Part shown: positions 1 to 5,225 of the stretch, piece by piece
Layout of the letters: each line of letters begins with the position of its first letter
How positions within the stretch are numbered: the first letter of the stretch is position 1
DNA from: Verrucomicrobiales bacterium
Lineage (GTDB): Bacteria > Verrucomicrobiota > Verrucomicrobiia > Verrucomicrobiales > DEV007
DNA length: 5,225 nucleotides
NCBI GenBank assembly: GCA_007123695.1
Contig: SLGN01000625.1
Coordinates: forward strand, 1-5,225
Direction of reading: 5' to 3'
Translations under genes and position numbers: made by a program
The notes under the pieces: generated by a model
The model's input: the letters and a program-made list of their open reading frames with translations, nothing else
What the model was told of the DNA's origin: nothing
Databases searched by the model: none

Positions 1-1263
1 ATCCTCCTCGTCTGGATCCTCACCGGCTCGATCTATTTCGACGAAATCGCCAAGGCGGTCGGCGGCGTCGGCAACGCCCAGCTCCTCAACATCGCCGTGC
101 TCTGCGTCTTCTGCGGCGCCGTCGGCAAATCCGCCCAGGTGCCCCTGCACGTCTGGCTGCCCGACGCCATGGAGGGCCCCACCCCCGTCTCCGCCCTGAT
201 CCACGCCGCCACCATGGTCGCCGCCGGCGTCTTCATGCTCGCCCGCGTCTCCTTCCTCGTCGACGCCGCCGAGCTCGCCGCCAACGTCATCGCCTGGACC
301 GGCGCCATCACCGCCCTGCTCGCCGCCCTCATGGCCCTGCAGCAGAACGACATCGAGCGCATCCTCGCCTACTCCACCGTCTCCCAGCTCGGCTACATGG
401 TCATGGCCCAGGGCGTCGGCGGGGCCGGCAGCGACGCCGGCATGTTCCACCTCTACACCCACGCCTTCTTCAAGGCCCTGCTCTTCCTCGGGTCCGGAGC
501 GGTCATCTACGCCTGCCACCACGAGCAGGACATCTGGAAGATGGGCGGCCTGCGCCGCAAGATGCCGATCACCTTCTGGACCTTCGCCCTCGGCACCGCC
601 GCGCTCATCGCCGTGCCCTTCACCAGCGGCTTCTGGAGCAAGGAGTCCATCCTCGAGGCCGCGCTCCACCAGAAGATGGTCGGACCCTACGTCCTCGCCA
701 TCGTCGTCGCCTTCCTCACCCCCTTCTACATGACCCGCCTCGTCCTCGTCGCCTTCTTCGGGCCGACGCGCACCGACGACGCCGGGCACGCCCGCGAGGT
801 CGGTCCCGTCATGTGGGCGCCGCTCGCGGTCCTCGCCTTCCTCTCCGTCTTCTCCGCCTACGGCTTCCTCGCCAAACCCCTCCTCGCCCGCGTTCCCGAC
901 ATGGAGCACCACTTCGGCCTCACCGCCGTGCTTTCCCTCGCCGGACTCGTCGTCGGCGCCGGCGCCGCCGTCCTCCTCTACCGGGGCCGCGCCACCGATC
1001 CCGTCAGCATCCCCATCCTGCGCGACAAGTTCCGCATCGACGAGATCTACGCCGCCCTCGTCCGCATCTTCCAGGATGCCGTCGCCCGGGGCCTCGACTT
1101 CGCCGACCGCTTCCTCGTCGATCCGCTCGTGGCCCGCTTCCCCGCCGCCACCGCCTTCGGCGTCGGCGGCGTCCTCCGCGTCTTCAGCGCCGGCAACGTG
1201 CAGAACTACGCCTTCCTCTTCGGACTTGCCGCCGTGGGCGTCGTCCTCTACCTCGTCCTCTGA
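1..1263 (+). CDS. nuoL: NADH-quinone oxidoreductase subunit L, 5'-truncated by the window edge
   Basis: This is the distal antiporter-like subunit of complex I (ND5 family, inner membrane), which translocates protons when NADH reduces quinone. The frame is open from base 1 and gives 420 residues before TGA. By comparison with E. coli NuoL (613 aa), about 186 N-terminal residues lie outside the window. The signature GKSAQVPLHVWLPDAMEGPT spans visible residues 42-61. The proton-path residues are present: Lys43 (E. coli K229, TM7), His68 (H254), His150, His154 and Lys158 in HLYTHAFFK (H334/H338/K342), and Lys214 in FWSKES (K399, TM12), where the following Asp is a Glu. The C-terminus has the DKFRIDEIY motif near residue 342, followed by the long amphipathic lateral helix and a last membrane helix (about 400-420), so the 3' end is complete. 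It is the first visible gene of an L-M-N operon, 24 bp from nuoM. Residue equivalences come from recalled E. coli numbering. Confidence 0.97.
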   Translation: MLLVWILTGSIYFDEIAKAVGGVGNAQLLNIAVLCVFCGAVGKSAQVPLHVWLPDAMEGPTPVSALIHAATMVAAGVFMLARVSFLVDAAELAANVIAWTGAITALLAALMALQQNDIERILAYSTVSQLGYMVMAQGVGGAGSDAGMFHLYTHAFFKALLFLGSGAVIYACHHEQDIWKMGGLRRKMPITFWTFALGTAALIAVPFTSGFWSKESILEAALHQKMVGPYVLAIVVAFLTPFYMTRLVLVAFFGPTRTDDAGHAREVGPVMWAPLAVLAFLSVFSAYGFLAKPLLARVPDMEHHFGLTAVLSLAGLVVGAGAAVLLYRGRATDPVSIPILRDKFRIDEIYAALVRIFQDAVARGLDFADRFLVDPLVARFPAATAFGVGGVLRVFSAGNVQNYAFLFGLAAVGVVLYLVL

Positions 1264-1287
1264 CCGAATTTTCCGCCCCTCCCCGCC
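1264..1287 (+). promoter_or_regulatory. nuoL-nuoM spacer, pyrimidine-rich, no Shine-Dalgarno
   Basis: The 24 bp between the nuoL stop and the nuoM GTG contain only C/T-rich sequence (TTCCGCCCCTCCCCGCC) and no purine-rich ribosome binding site. No ATG lies in the gap, and the next in-frame ATG (1483) would remove the first membrane helix and about 65 residues, so the GTG at 1288 is the reasonable start. Translation probably depends on re-initiation or coupling after nuoL, or on an SD-independent route. That last point is inference. Confidence 0.6.
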
Positions 1288-2790
1288 GTGAGCCCTCTCG
1301 AAATCCTCGTCCTCCTGCCGCTGCTCGCCGCCCTCGCCGCCGGCCTCGGGGCGCCCGCGCGCCCCACCGCGATCGGAGCCGCCGCCGTCGTGCTCGTCAT
1401 CGCCCTCGGCCTCGCCGTCAACTTCCGCACCTCCATCGAGGGGCTCGTGTGGCAGTTCGAGAGCTCGCGCACCCTCCTCGACATGCCCGGCTTCCCCAAG
1501 CTCAGCCTCGCCTTCGGCCTCGACGGCATCAGCCTCGTCCTCGTCCTGCTCTCCGCCCTCGTCCTGCTCTCCGCCGTGCTCCTCGCCCCCGCCGAATCGG
1601 CCATCCGCGGCAGCTCCCGGCTCTACTACGCGTCGCTGCTCCTCATCGGCGGCGGCGCCATCGGCGCCTTCGCCTCGACCGACCTTTTCTTCCTCTACGC
1701 CTTCCACGAGCTCGCCCTCATCCCGACCTTCCTCATGATCGGCATCTTCGGGCACGGGGAAAACCGGGTCCGCACCGCGTGGACCATCACCATCTTCCTC
1801 GGCGTCGGCAGCCTCGTCCTGCTCGTCGGACTCATCCTCGCCGTCTCCGCCCTCGGGGCCGGCACCTTCGAAATTTCCGAACTCCTCGCCGCCGCCGCCA
1901 ACTCCGCCATCGACCCCGCCGTCCAGGGCTGGATCTTCCTCCTCCTCCTCGTCGGCTTCGGCATCCTCGTCTCCCTCTTCCCCTTCCACAGCTGGGCCGC
2001 GCCCGCCTACGCCGAGGCGCCCGCCCCCGTCGCCATGCTCCACGCCGGGGTGCTCAAGAAATTCGGGCTCTACGGCCTCGTCCGCATCGCCCTGCCCCTC
2101 GCCCCCGCCGGCGCCGAAAAGTGGCTCAACCTCGTCCTCGTCCTCCTGCTCGGCAACATCCTCTACATCGGGCTCGTCACCATCGCCCAGAAAAAGCTCG
2201 ACCGCATGCTCGGCTACTCCAGCGTCATGCACATGGGCTACGCCTTCCTCGGCATCGCCGCCGCCAATGTCGTCGGCGTCTCCGGCGCCGTCCTCCTCAT
2301 GTTCGCCCACGGGCTCTCCATCGCCCTGCTCTTCGGACTCGCCGGCTGGATGCGCGACCGCTACGGCGAGCTCGACTTCGACCGCTTCGGCGGACTCGCC
2401 AAACCCCTGCCGCGCCTCGGGCTGCTCTTCGGCTTCGCCGCCTTCGCCTCCGTCGGCCTGCCCGGGTTCGCCAACTTCGCCGCCGAGGTGGCCATCTTCT
2501 TCGGCGCCTTCGCCGGCGACGAGGCCGGCATGACCTGGATCCGCTGGGCCACCGTCGGGGCCCTCTGGGGCGTCGTCATCTCCGCCGTCTACATGCTGCG
2601 CGCCTACCGCCACCTCTTCATGGGCGCCCTGCCCGGCAAGCTCGAGCCCGGCGGCGACCTGCCCTGGTCCGCCCGCATCCCCCTGCTGCTGCTGCTCGGC
2701 GGCCTGCTCGCGGCCGGCTTCGCCCCCGAACTGCTCAACCAGTACATCCGCCCCGCCGTGAACGGCCTCTTCCTCGTCGGCGCCGGCTGA
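1288..2790 (+). CDS. nuoM: NADH-quinone oxidoreductase subunit M, with an atypical TM7
   Basis: This is the middle antiporter-like proton-channel subunit of complex I (ND4 family). It has 500 residues (E. coli NuoM has 509), begins with GTG, and is hydrophobic throughout. Family residues I can place against recalled E. coli numbering are Glu141 in AFHELALIP (E144, TM5), Lys258 (K265, TM8), His315 in SSVMHMG (H322), His341 in AHGLS (H348) and Glu400 in FAAEVAIFFG (E407, TM12). The spacing between residues 227 and 400 needs no gap, so the alignment is firm. The oddity is TM7: where most NuoM proteins have VKxPxxPLHxWLPDAH, this one has ILVSLFPFHSWAAPAYAEAP. Leu227 therefore occupies the essential Lys234 position, and no other Lys or Arg is in that helix. 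TM8 reads LHAGVLKKFGLYG, with an extra Lys257 and His252. The gene has no frameshift, and composition and codon use match its neighbours. It sits between nuoL and nuoN as usual, so it is surely the operon's NuoM rather than an Mrp antiporter or hydrogenase subunit. Confidence 0.95.
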   Translation: MSPLEILVLLPLLAALAAGLGAPARPTAIGAAAVVLVIALGLAVNFRTSIEGLVWQFESSRTLLDMPGFPKLSLAFGLDGISLVLVLLSALVLLSAVLLAPAESAIRGSSRLYYASLLLIGGGAIGAFASTDLFFLYAFHELALIPTFLMIGIFGHGENRVRTAWTITIFLGVGSLVLLVGLILAVSALGAGTFEISELLAAAANSAIDPAVQGWIFLLLLVGFGILVSLFPFHSWAAPAYAEAPAPVAMLHAGVLKKFGLYGLVRIALPLAPAGAEKWLNLVLVLLLGNILYIGLVTIAQKKLDRMLGYSSVMHMGYAFLGIAAANVVGVSGAVLLMFAHGLSIALLFGLAGWMRDRYGELDFDRFGGLAKPLPRLGLLFGFAAFASVGLPGFANFAAEVAIFFGAFAGDEAGMTWIRWATVGALWGVVISAVYMLRAYRHLFMGALPGKLEPGGDLPWSARIPLLLLLGGLLAAGFAPELLNQYIRPAVNGLFLVGAG

Positions 2791-2830
2791 TCGCTGAATC
2801 CCCCAAACCGCCACCTTCCGCCTTCCGTCC
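2791..2830 (+). promoter_or_regulatory. nuoM-nuoN spacer, pyrimidine-rich, no Shine-Dalgarno
   Basis: This 40-bp gap ends in CCGCCACCTTCCGCCTTCCGTCC directly before the nuoN ATG. As before nuoM, the leader is almost free of purines near the start and offers no pairing to the 16S anti-SD. I see no hairpin or promoter in it, which supports a single transcript through L-M-N. Confidence 0.55.
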
Positions 2831-4306
2831 ATGCCGGTCTACTTTCTCGAAATCATCGTCGTCGCGCTGGGACTCGTCCTGCTCATGGTCGACGCCTTCG
2901 CCAAGCTGGAGGACAAGCGATCCCTCGCCCGCCTCGGCATCCTCGGCCTCGTCGTCGTCTTCTGCCTGCTCTTCTTCGTCAAGGCCCCCGAGTCGACCGA
3001 GGGCGTCCTGTGGCGCTTCTACGCCGCGCCCGACAAGCTCTCGCTCTTCTTCAAGGGCCTCGCCGTGCTCTCGACCCTGGTCGTGCTGCTGATGGCCATC
3101 GACTACACCCCCGTCGTGCTCGCCCAGACCGCCCGGCCCGAACCCGGCGCCCATCCCCAGGCCGGCCTCGGCGAGTTCTTCGCCCTGCCGCTCTTCGCCT
3201 GCGCCGGACTCATGTGGATGGCCTCGGCCAACCACCTCGTCAGCATCTTCGTCTCCCTCGAGACCGTCTCGATCACCTTCTACATCCTCGTCGCCTACAT
3301 GCGGCGCAACGTCGGCTCGCTCGAGGCCGGGGTGAAATACCTCATCCTCGGAGCGCTTTCGACCGGCTTCCTCGTCTACGGCTTCGCCTGGCTCTTCGGA
3401 GCGACCCGCAGCATGGAGCTGCCCGCCATCGCCGAGGCCCTCGCCGCGCCCGGGCTCGACGCCACCACCGCCCTCTTCGCCTTCGCCCTCATCCTCGTCG
3501 CCATGGCCTTCAAGCTCGGGGCCGCGCCCTTCCACCTCTGGATCCCCGACGTCTACCAGGGCGCGCCGACCCCGGTCACCGCCTTCCTTTCCGTCGGCTC
3601 CAAGGCCGCCGCCGCCATCGTCACCCTGCGCCTCTTCTCCCCCTTCCTCGGCAGCCCCGCCCTCGCCGACAAGGTCGTCGCCGTGCTCGTCGCCGTCGCC
3701 ATCCTCACCCTCGTCTTCGGCAACCTCGCCGCCCTGCCGCAGAAAAACTTCAAGCGGCTCCTCGCCTACTCCTCCATCGGCCACAGCGGCTTCCTCCTCA
3801 TGGCCCTCGCCTCCGCCCCCAAGGACGCCGGCAGCATGACGCCCTCGACCGCGATCGCCTTCTACCTCGGCGCCTACCTGCTGATGACCCTCCTCGCCTT
3901 CCTCGTCATCGTCGCCCTGCGCCCCGTCATCGAGGGAGAGGAGATCGACGCCTACCGCGGGCTCGCCCGGCGCTCGCCCTTCCTCGCCTTCGCCCTGCTC
4001 GTCTCCATGGCATCCCTCGCCGGCATCCCCCTCACCGCCGGTTTCTTCGGCAAGCTCTTCGCCTTCAAGATGGCCCTCGACGCCGGCCATTGGACCCTCC
4101 TCGCCGTCGGCATCGTCGCGGCGGCGGCGGGCTTCTACTACTACCTCAAGATCGCCGTCTCGATGTATTTCTCCGACCCGCCCAAGAGCGCCGACGGAGT
4201 CGCCATCGAGGTGGGACTGCTCGACAAGGCCGTCATGGCCCTGCTCATCGGCCTCATCCTCGTCGCCGGCGTCGCACCGGGCGTGGTGGTGGGGTTGTTT
4301 GCGTGA
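2831..4306 (+). CDS. nuoN: NADH-quinone oxidoreductase subunit N
   Basis: This is the proximal antiporter-like subunit of complex I (ND2 family), embedded in the membrane next to the small subunits NuoA/J/K. It has 491 residues (E. coli NuoN has 485). The ATG start gives the expected N-terminus, MPVYFLEIIVVALGLVLLMV, a first membrane helix. Channel residues are all in place: Glu144 in SLETVSITFYIL (E. coli E133, TM5), Lys169 in GVKYLILG (K158), Lys228 in FKLGAAPFHLWIPDVYQGAP (K217, TM7), Lys258 in SVGSKAAAAI (K247, TM8) and Lys408 in TAGFFGKLFAF (K395, TM12). The offset of 11 residues from E. coli is constant over the first four, which supports the alignment. It is the last gene of the nuo cluster here, followed after 45 bp by a convergent toxin-antitoxin pair. 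It has the same strong C-ending codon bias as nuoL and nuoM. Nothing is truncated or missing. Confidence 0.97.
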   Translation: MPVYFLEIIVVALGLVLLMVDAFAKLEDKRSLARLGILGLVVVFCLLFFVKAPESTEGVLWRFYAAPDKLSLFFKGLAVLSTLVVLLMAIDYTPVVLAQTARPEPGAHPQAGLGEFFALPLFACAGLMWMASANHLVSIFVSLETVSITFYILVAYMRRNVGSLEAGVKYLILGALSTGFLVYGFAWLFGATRSMELPAIAEALAAPGLDATTALFAFALILVAMAFKLGAAPFHLWIPDVYQGAPTPVTAFLSVGSKAAAAIVTLRLFSPFLGSPALADKVVAVLVAVAILTLVFGNLAALPQKNFKRLLAYSSIGHSGFLLMALASAPKDAGSMTPSTAIAFYLGAYLLMTLLAFLVIVALRPVIEGEEIDAYRGLARRSPFLAFALLVSMASLAGIPLTAGFFGKLFAFKMALDAGHWTLLAVGIVAAAAGFYYYLKIAVSMYFSDPPKSADGVAIEVGLLDKAVMALLIGLILVAGVAPGVVVGLFA

Positions 4307-4351
4307 GTGGGGCCTATACTCCGTAATTGAGAATTCCGACTATTCCGTTCC
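4307..4351. other. convergent gap between nuoN and the toxin gene; no clear terminator
   Basis: These 45 bp separate the nuoN stop from the stop of the minus-strand toxin gene. I find no GC-rich stem followed by a T-run on either strand. The only inverted repeat is a weak GAGAAT (4329-4334) / ATTCTC (4360-4365) pair with a loop of about 25 nt, which is not a credible intrinsic terminator. The sequence changes here from GC-rich nuo style to a more balanced composition. Confidence 0.5.
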
Positions 4352-4648
4352 CTATCTCGATTCTCGAGCCTTCCAATAGCCGGGGCGGCGACTTTGGTGC
4401 ATTACCGCGACGATGCGAATACAGTCTCCACTGATCCGATAGACGATCTGGTAAGGAAAACGCTCGGTCACGACTCTCCGGTATGGAGGGTCAAACTCGC
4501 GTGGGAATCGCGGATCTTTGAGCAGCTTTCGGACAGCTGCCTCAAGGTCGGCGATAAAGTCATCTTCGACTCCGGGTTGCTTCTCGAAGTAGAAGTCAAC
4601 TCCCGCGTCGATCTCTGCCTGAGTTTCGGGGTGCCACACGACCTTCAT
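4352..4648 (-). CDS. ParE/RelE-superfamily toxin of a type II toxin-antitoxin module
   Basis: This small basic protein of 98 residues has the layout of the ParE/RelE fold. An N-terminal strand (KVVWHPETQ) leads into a helical hairpin around residues 8-45, ending in the family-typical LLKDPRFP. The beta-sheet half follows, with YRRVVTERFPYQIVYRI at 56-72, IRIVAVMHQSRRPGYW at 77-92 and a short basic tail. The FPY-I-Y, H84 and RRPGYW motifs are the usual signature of plasmid-stabilisation (ParE-like) toxins. Members either poison DNA gyrase or cleave ribosome-bound mRNA; the sequence alone does not decide which. The ATG overlaps the upstream antitoxin stop as ATGA, so the two are translationally coupled, antitoxin first. 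It faces nuoN tail to tail. The frame is intact, so the toxin is probably functional. Codon use is unlike the nuo genes, suggesting separate origin. Confidence 0.88.
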   Translation of the reverse strand: MKVVWHPETQAEIDAGVDFYFEKQPGVEDDFIADLEAAVRKLLKDPRFPREFDPPYRRVVTERFPYQIVYRISGDCIRIVAVMHQSRRPGYWKARESR

Positions 4649-4899
4649 CGAGCGCCATTGCCCACCCTTTTCCGAGCGAGGCGCTCGCGCACGCGTCGAA
4701 ATATCTCCTGGCTGTCGAGGCCCTCCACGTTATCTTCCTCCAACTCTCGGTGTCGGCGATCCAGCACACTGCGGGCCTCTTCGTCCAGCGGCAGATCCCG
4801 TTCAAGCTCCGCCTTGATCAACTCGAAGTCATCCCACGGGATTTGGGCGGCTACCGGCTTGCCCTCTGCGTCCGTTAGGATTTGATGCCTGATGGTCAT
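4645..4899 (-). CDS. antitoxin partner of the ParE/RelE-like toxin
   Basis: This acidic-and-basic patterned protein of 84 residues lies directly upstream of, and overlaps (ATGA), the toxin gene, the standard antitoxin-toxin arrangement. The N-terminal part, QILTDAEGKPVAAQIPWDDF (residues 6-25), has the look of Phd/YefM-like antitoxin N-termini: a short strand, then a D-x-x-G-K-P-V-A motif, then a helix. This half would dimerise and bind the promoter. The C-terminal half (about 39-78) is a predicted long helix, LDRRHRELEEDNVEGLD followed by EIFRRVRERLARKR, resembling the toxin-binding tail of small addiction-module antitoxins (PF09720-like). The exact family is not certain; the role rests on size, position and overlap. 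The start is the ATG at 4899-4897; no Shine-Dalgarno precedes it. By analogy the complex probably autoregulates its own promoter, but I see no clear operator palindrome just upstream. Confidence 0.8.
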   Translation of the reverse strand: MTIRHQILTDAEGKPVAAQIPWDDFELIKAELERDLPLDEEARSVLDRRHRELEEDNVEGLDSQEIFRRVRERLARKRVGNGAR

Positions 4900-5026
4900 T
4901 GGAAGAGGCTAACCCATCCGCCGCGCTCTTTCCAGTGCATTTCCTTACGTGCCCGCGCGCCCTCCGGGCGGAGTCCACTCTTCCTTTGACCCGCCACCCC
5001 GCACCCGTCGCGCACGCTGGCTCCTT

Positions 5027-5061
5027 TTCGTCCGCTTCGCTGCCACCCGGGTGCCGACGAA
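5027..5061. repeat. nested inverted repeats around a perfect 10-bp palindrome
   Basis: TTCGTC (5027-5032) is repeated inverted as GACGAA (5056-5061). Between them lies the perfect palindrome CACCCGGGTG (5044-5053). A second pair, TTCGC (5036-5040) and GCGAA (5063-5067), crosses the first. No T-run follows, so it does not read as an intrinsic terminator. It could be a protein-binding site, part of a dispersed repeat, or chance in GC-rich DNA. Confidence 0.35.
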
Positions 5062-5093
5062 CGCGAAATTCCGCGCCAATTCCTTCAGAACGC

Positions 5094-5121
5094 TTGACCT
5101 TTTCCAAGGAAATTGTTCAAT
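5094..5121 (+). promoter_or_regulatory. weak candidate sigma70-type promoter pointing right
   Basis: TTGACC (5094-5099, 5 of 6 to the -35 consensus) is followed after 16 bp by TTCAAT (5116-5121, 4 of 6 to the -10 consensus). It would drive a gene beyond the right edge of the window. Two AATTCC copies, 11 bp apart (5067-5072 and 5078-5083), lie just upstream. The match is modest and could be chance. Confidence 0.2.
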
Positions 5122-5185
5122 CATCCAGTCGCCCTTCACCATCCCACCTCTCCAAACCCAAGCTGCTCCCCAATCCCACCCAATT

Positions 5186-5220
5186 CAAAAATCAAAAATC
5201 AAAAATCAAAAATCAAAAAT
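5186..5220. repeat. perfect heptamer tandem repeat, (CAAAAAT) x 5
   Basis: Five uninterrupted, identical copies of the 7-bp unit CAAAAAT fill these 35 bp, preceded by ATT and followed by CGTCA. The repeat is strikingly A-rich against a genome that is otherwise GC-rich. On the minus strand it reads as ATTTTTG repeats. It lies outside any supported gene. The unit length is not a multiple of three, so a change in copy number would shift a frame if it were translated; no evidence of translation is seen. Such arrays are prone to slipped-strand length change and may be dispersed in the genome. Confidence 0.95.
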
Positions 5221-5225
5221 CGTCA

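Larger units (their letters stand above)
4900..5185. other. non-coding stretch upstream of the antitoxin gene
   Basis: I see no gene I can support in these 286 bp. Two overlapping minus-strand frames are open (up to 5107 and 5142), but their products are low-complexity, Arg/Gly/Ser-rich and look unlike any family. Roughly 4950-5065 is GC-rich and holds a 5-bp hairpin CGCCC-TCC-GGGCG (4958-4970) and a palindromic cluster (5027-5061). From about 5065 rightwards the sequence becomes AT-richer and ends in the heptamer array. The promoter of the toxin-antitoxin pair should lie in the left part on the minus strand, but I found no convincing -35/-10 pair there. Confidence 0.5.

Noticed and set aside
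813..3092. Very long plus-strand open frame (759 codons) across nuoL, nuoM and the start of nuoN
   Set aside because: It is an off-frame shadow: the product is almost pure Arg/Pro/Leu/His low complexity, caused by the C-ending codon bias of the real genes, which show full ND5/ND4/ND2 conservation.
2735..4090. Antisense open frame of 451 codons opposite nuoN
   Set aside because: The product is Gly/Glu/Asp-rich without any domain. It is the mirror of GC-rich nuoN codons and spans the nuoM-nuoN junction.
3010..4326. 438-codon plus-strand frame inside nuoN
   Set aside because: Arg/Pro/His-rich shadow of nuoN, with no recognisable motif.
4329..4365. GAGAAT/ATTCTC inverted repeat as a bidirectional terminator
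   Set aside because: The stem is only 6 bp and AT-rich, the loop is about 25 nt, there is no T-run, and one arm lies inside the toxin coding sequence.
4394..4885. 163-codon plus-strand frame opposite the toxin-antitoxin pair
   Set aside because: It is antisense to two genes with clear family motifs and a coupled ATGA overlap, and its C-terminal half is Ser/Arg low complexity.
4829..5107. 92-codon minus-strand frame overlapping the antitoxin start
   Set aside because: It overlaps the 5' end of the antitoxin gene in another frame, and its product has no recognisable features.
5186..5220. CRISPR array
   Set aside because: The repeat unit is 7 bp with no spacers, a simple tandem repeat rather than a CRISPR.

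Overview
The window is GC-rich (roughly two thirds G+C in the left 4.3 kb, with an extreme preference for C-ending codons such as CTC, GTC and GCC). It carries the 3' end of a bacterial respiratory complex I (nuo) operon in the canonical order L-M-N. The organism is a high-GC bacterium with a 14-subunit-type NADH:quinone oxidoreductase. The character of NuoM, the absence of Shine-Dalgarno sequences and the A-rich heptamer repeat make me lean towards Verrucomicrobiota (Opitutae-like). That placement is an impression from sequence style, not something shown here.

Layout: 1-1263 (+) is the C-terminal two thirds of nuoL, cut by the window edge. 1288-2790 (+) is nuoM, with a GTG start. 2831-4306 (+) is nuoN. 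The three genes are separated by only 24 and 40 bp and are surely co-transcribed. They encode the three antiporter-like membrane subunits that form the proton-pumping arm of complex I; NuoL also carries the lateral amphipathic helix that runs along NuoM and NuoN. NuoL (visible part) and NuoN keep every proton-path residue I could check. NuoM does not: the lysine of broken helix TM7 (K234 in E. coli numbering) is a leucine, and the surrounding LPDAH motif is rewritten. This is the most interesting observation in the window.

On the opposite strand, tail to tail with nuoN after 45 bp, lies a small two-gene type II toxin-antitoxin module: antitoxin 4645-4899 (-), then a ParE/RelE-fold toxin 4352-4648 (-), overlapping by ATGA. 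Its base composition is clearly lower in GC (about 55-58% where I counted) and its codon use differs from the nuo genes, consistent with separate acquisition.

From 4900 to 5225 I see no convincing gene. This stretch holds a GC-rich block with short inverted repeats, a weak candidate plus-strand promoter pointing out of the window, and a perfect five-copy heptamer tandem repeat (CAAAAAT) at the right end. No terminator, tRNA, rRNA, CRISPR or insertion sequence could be supported.
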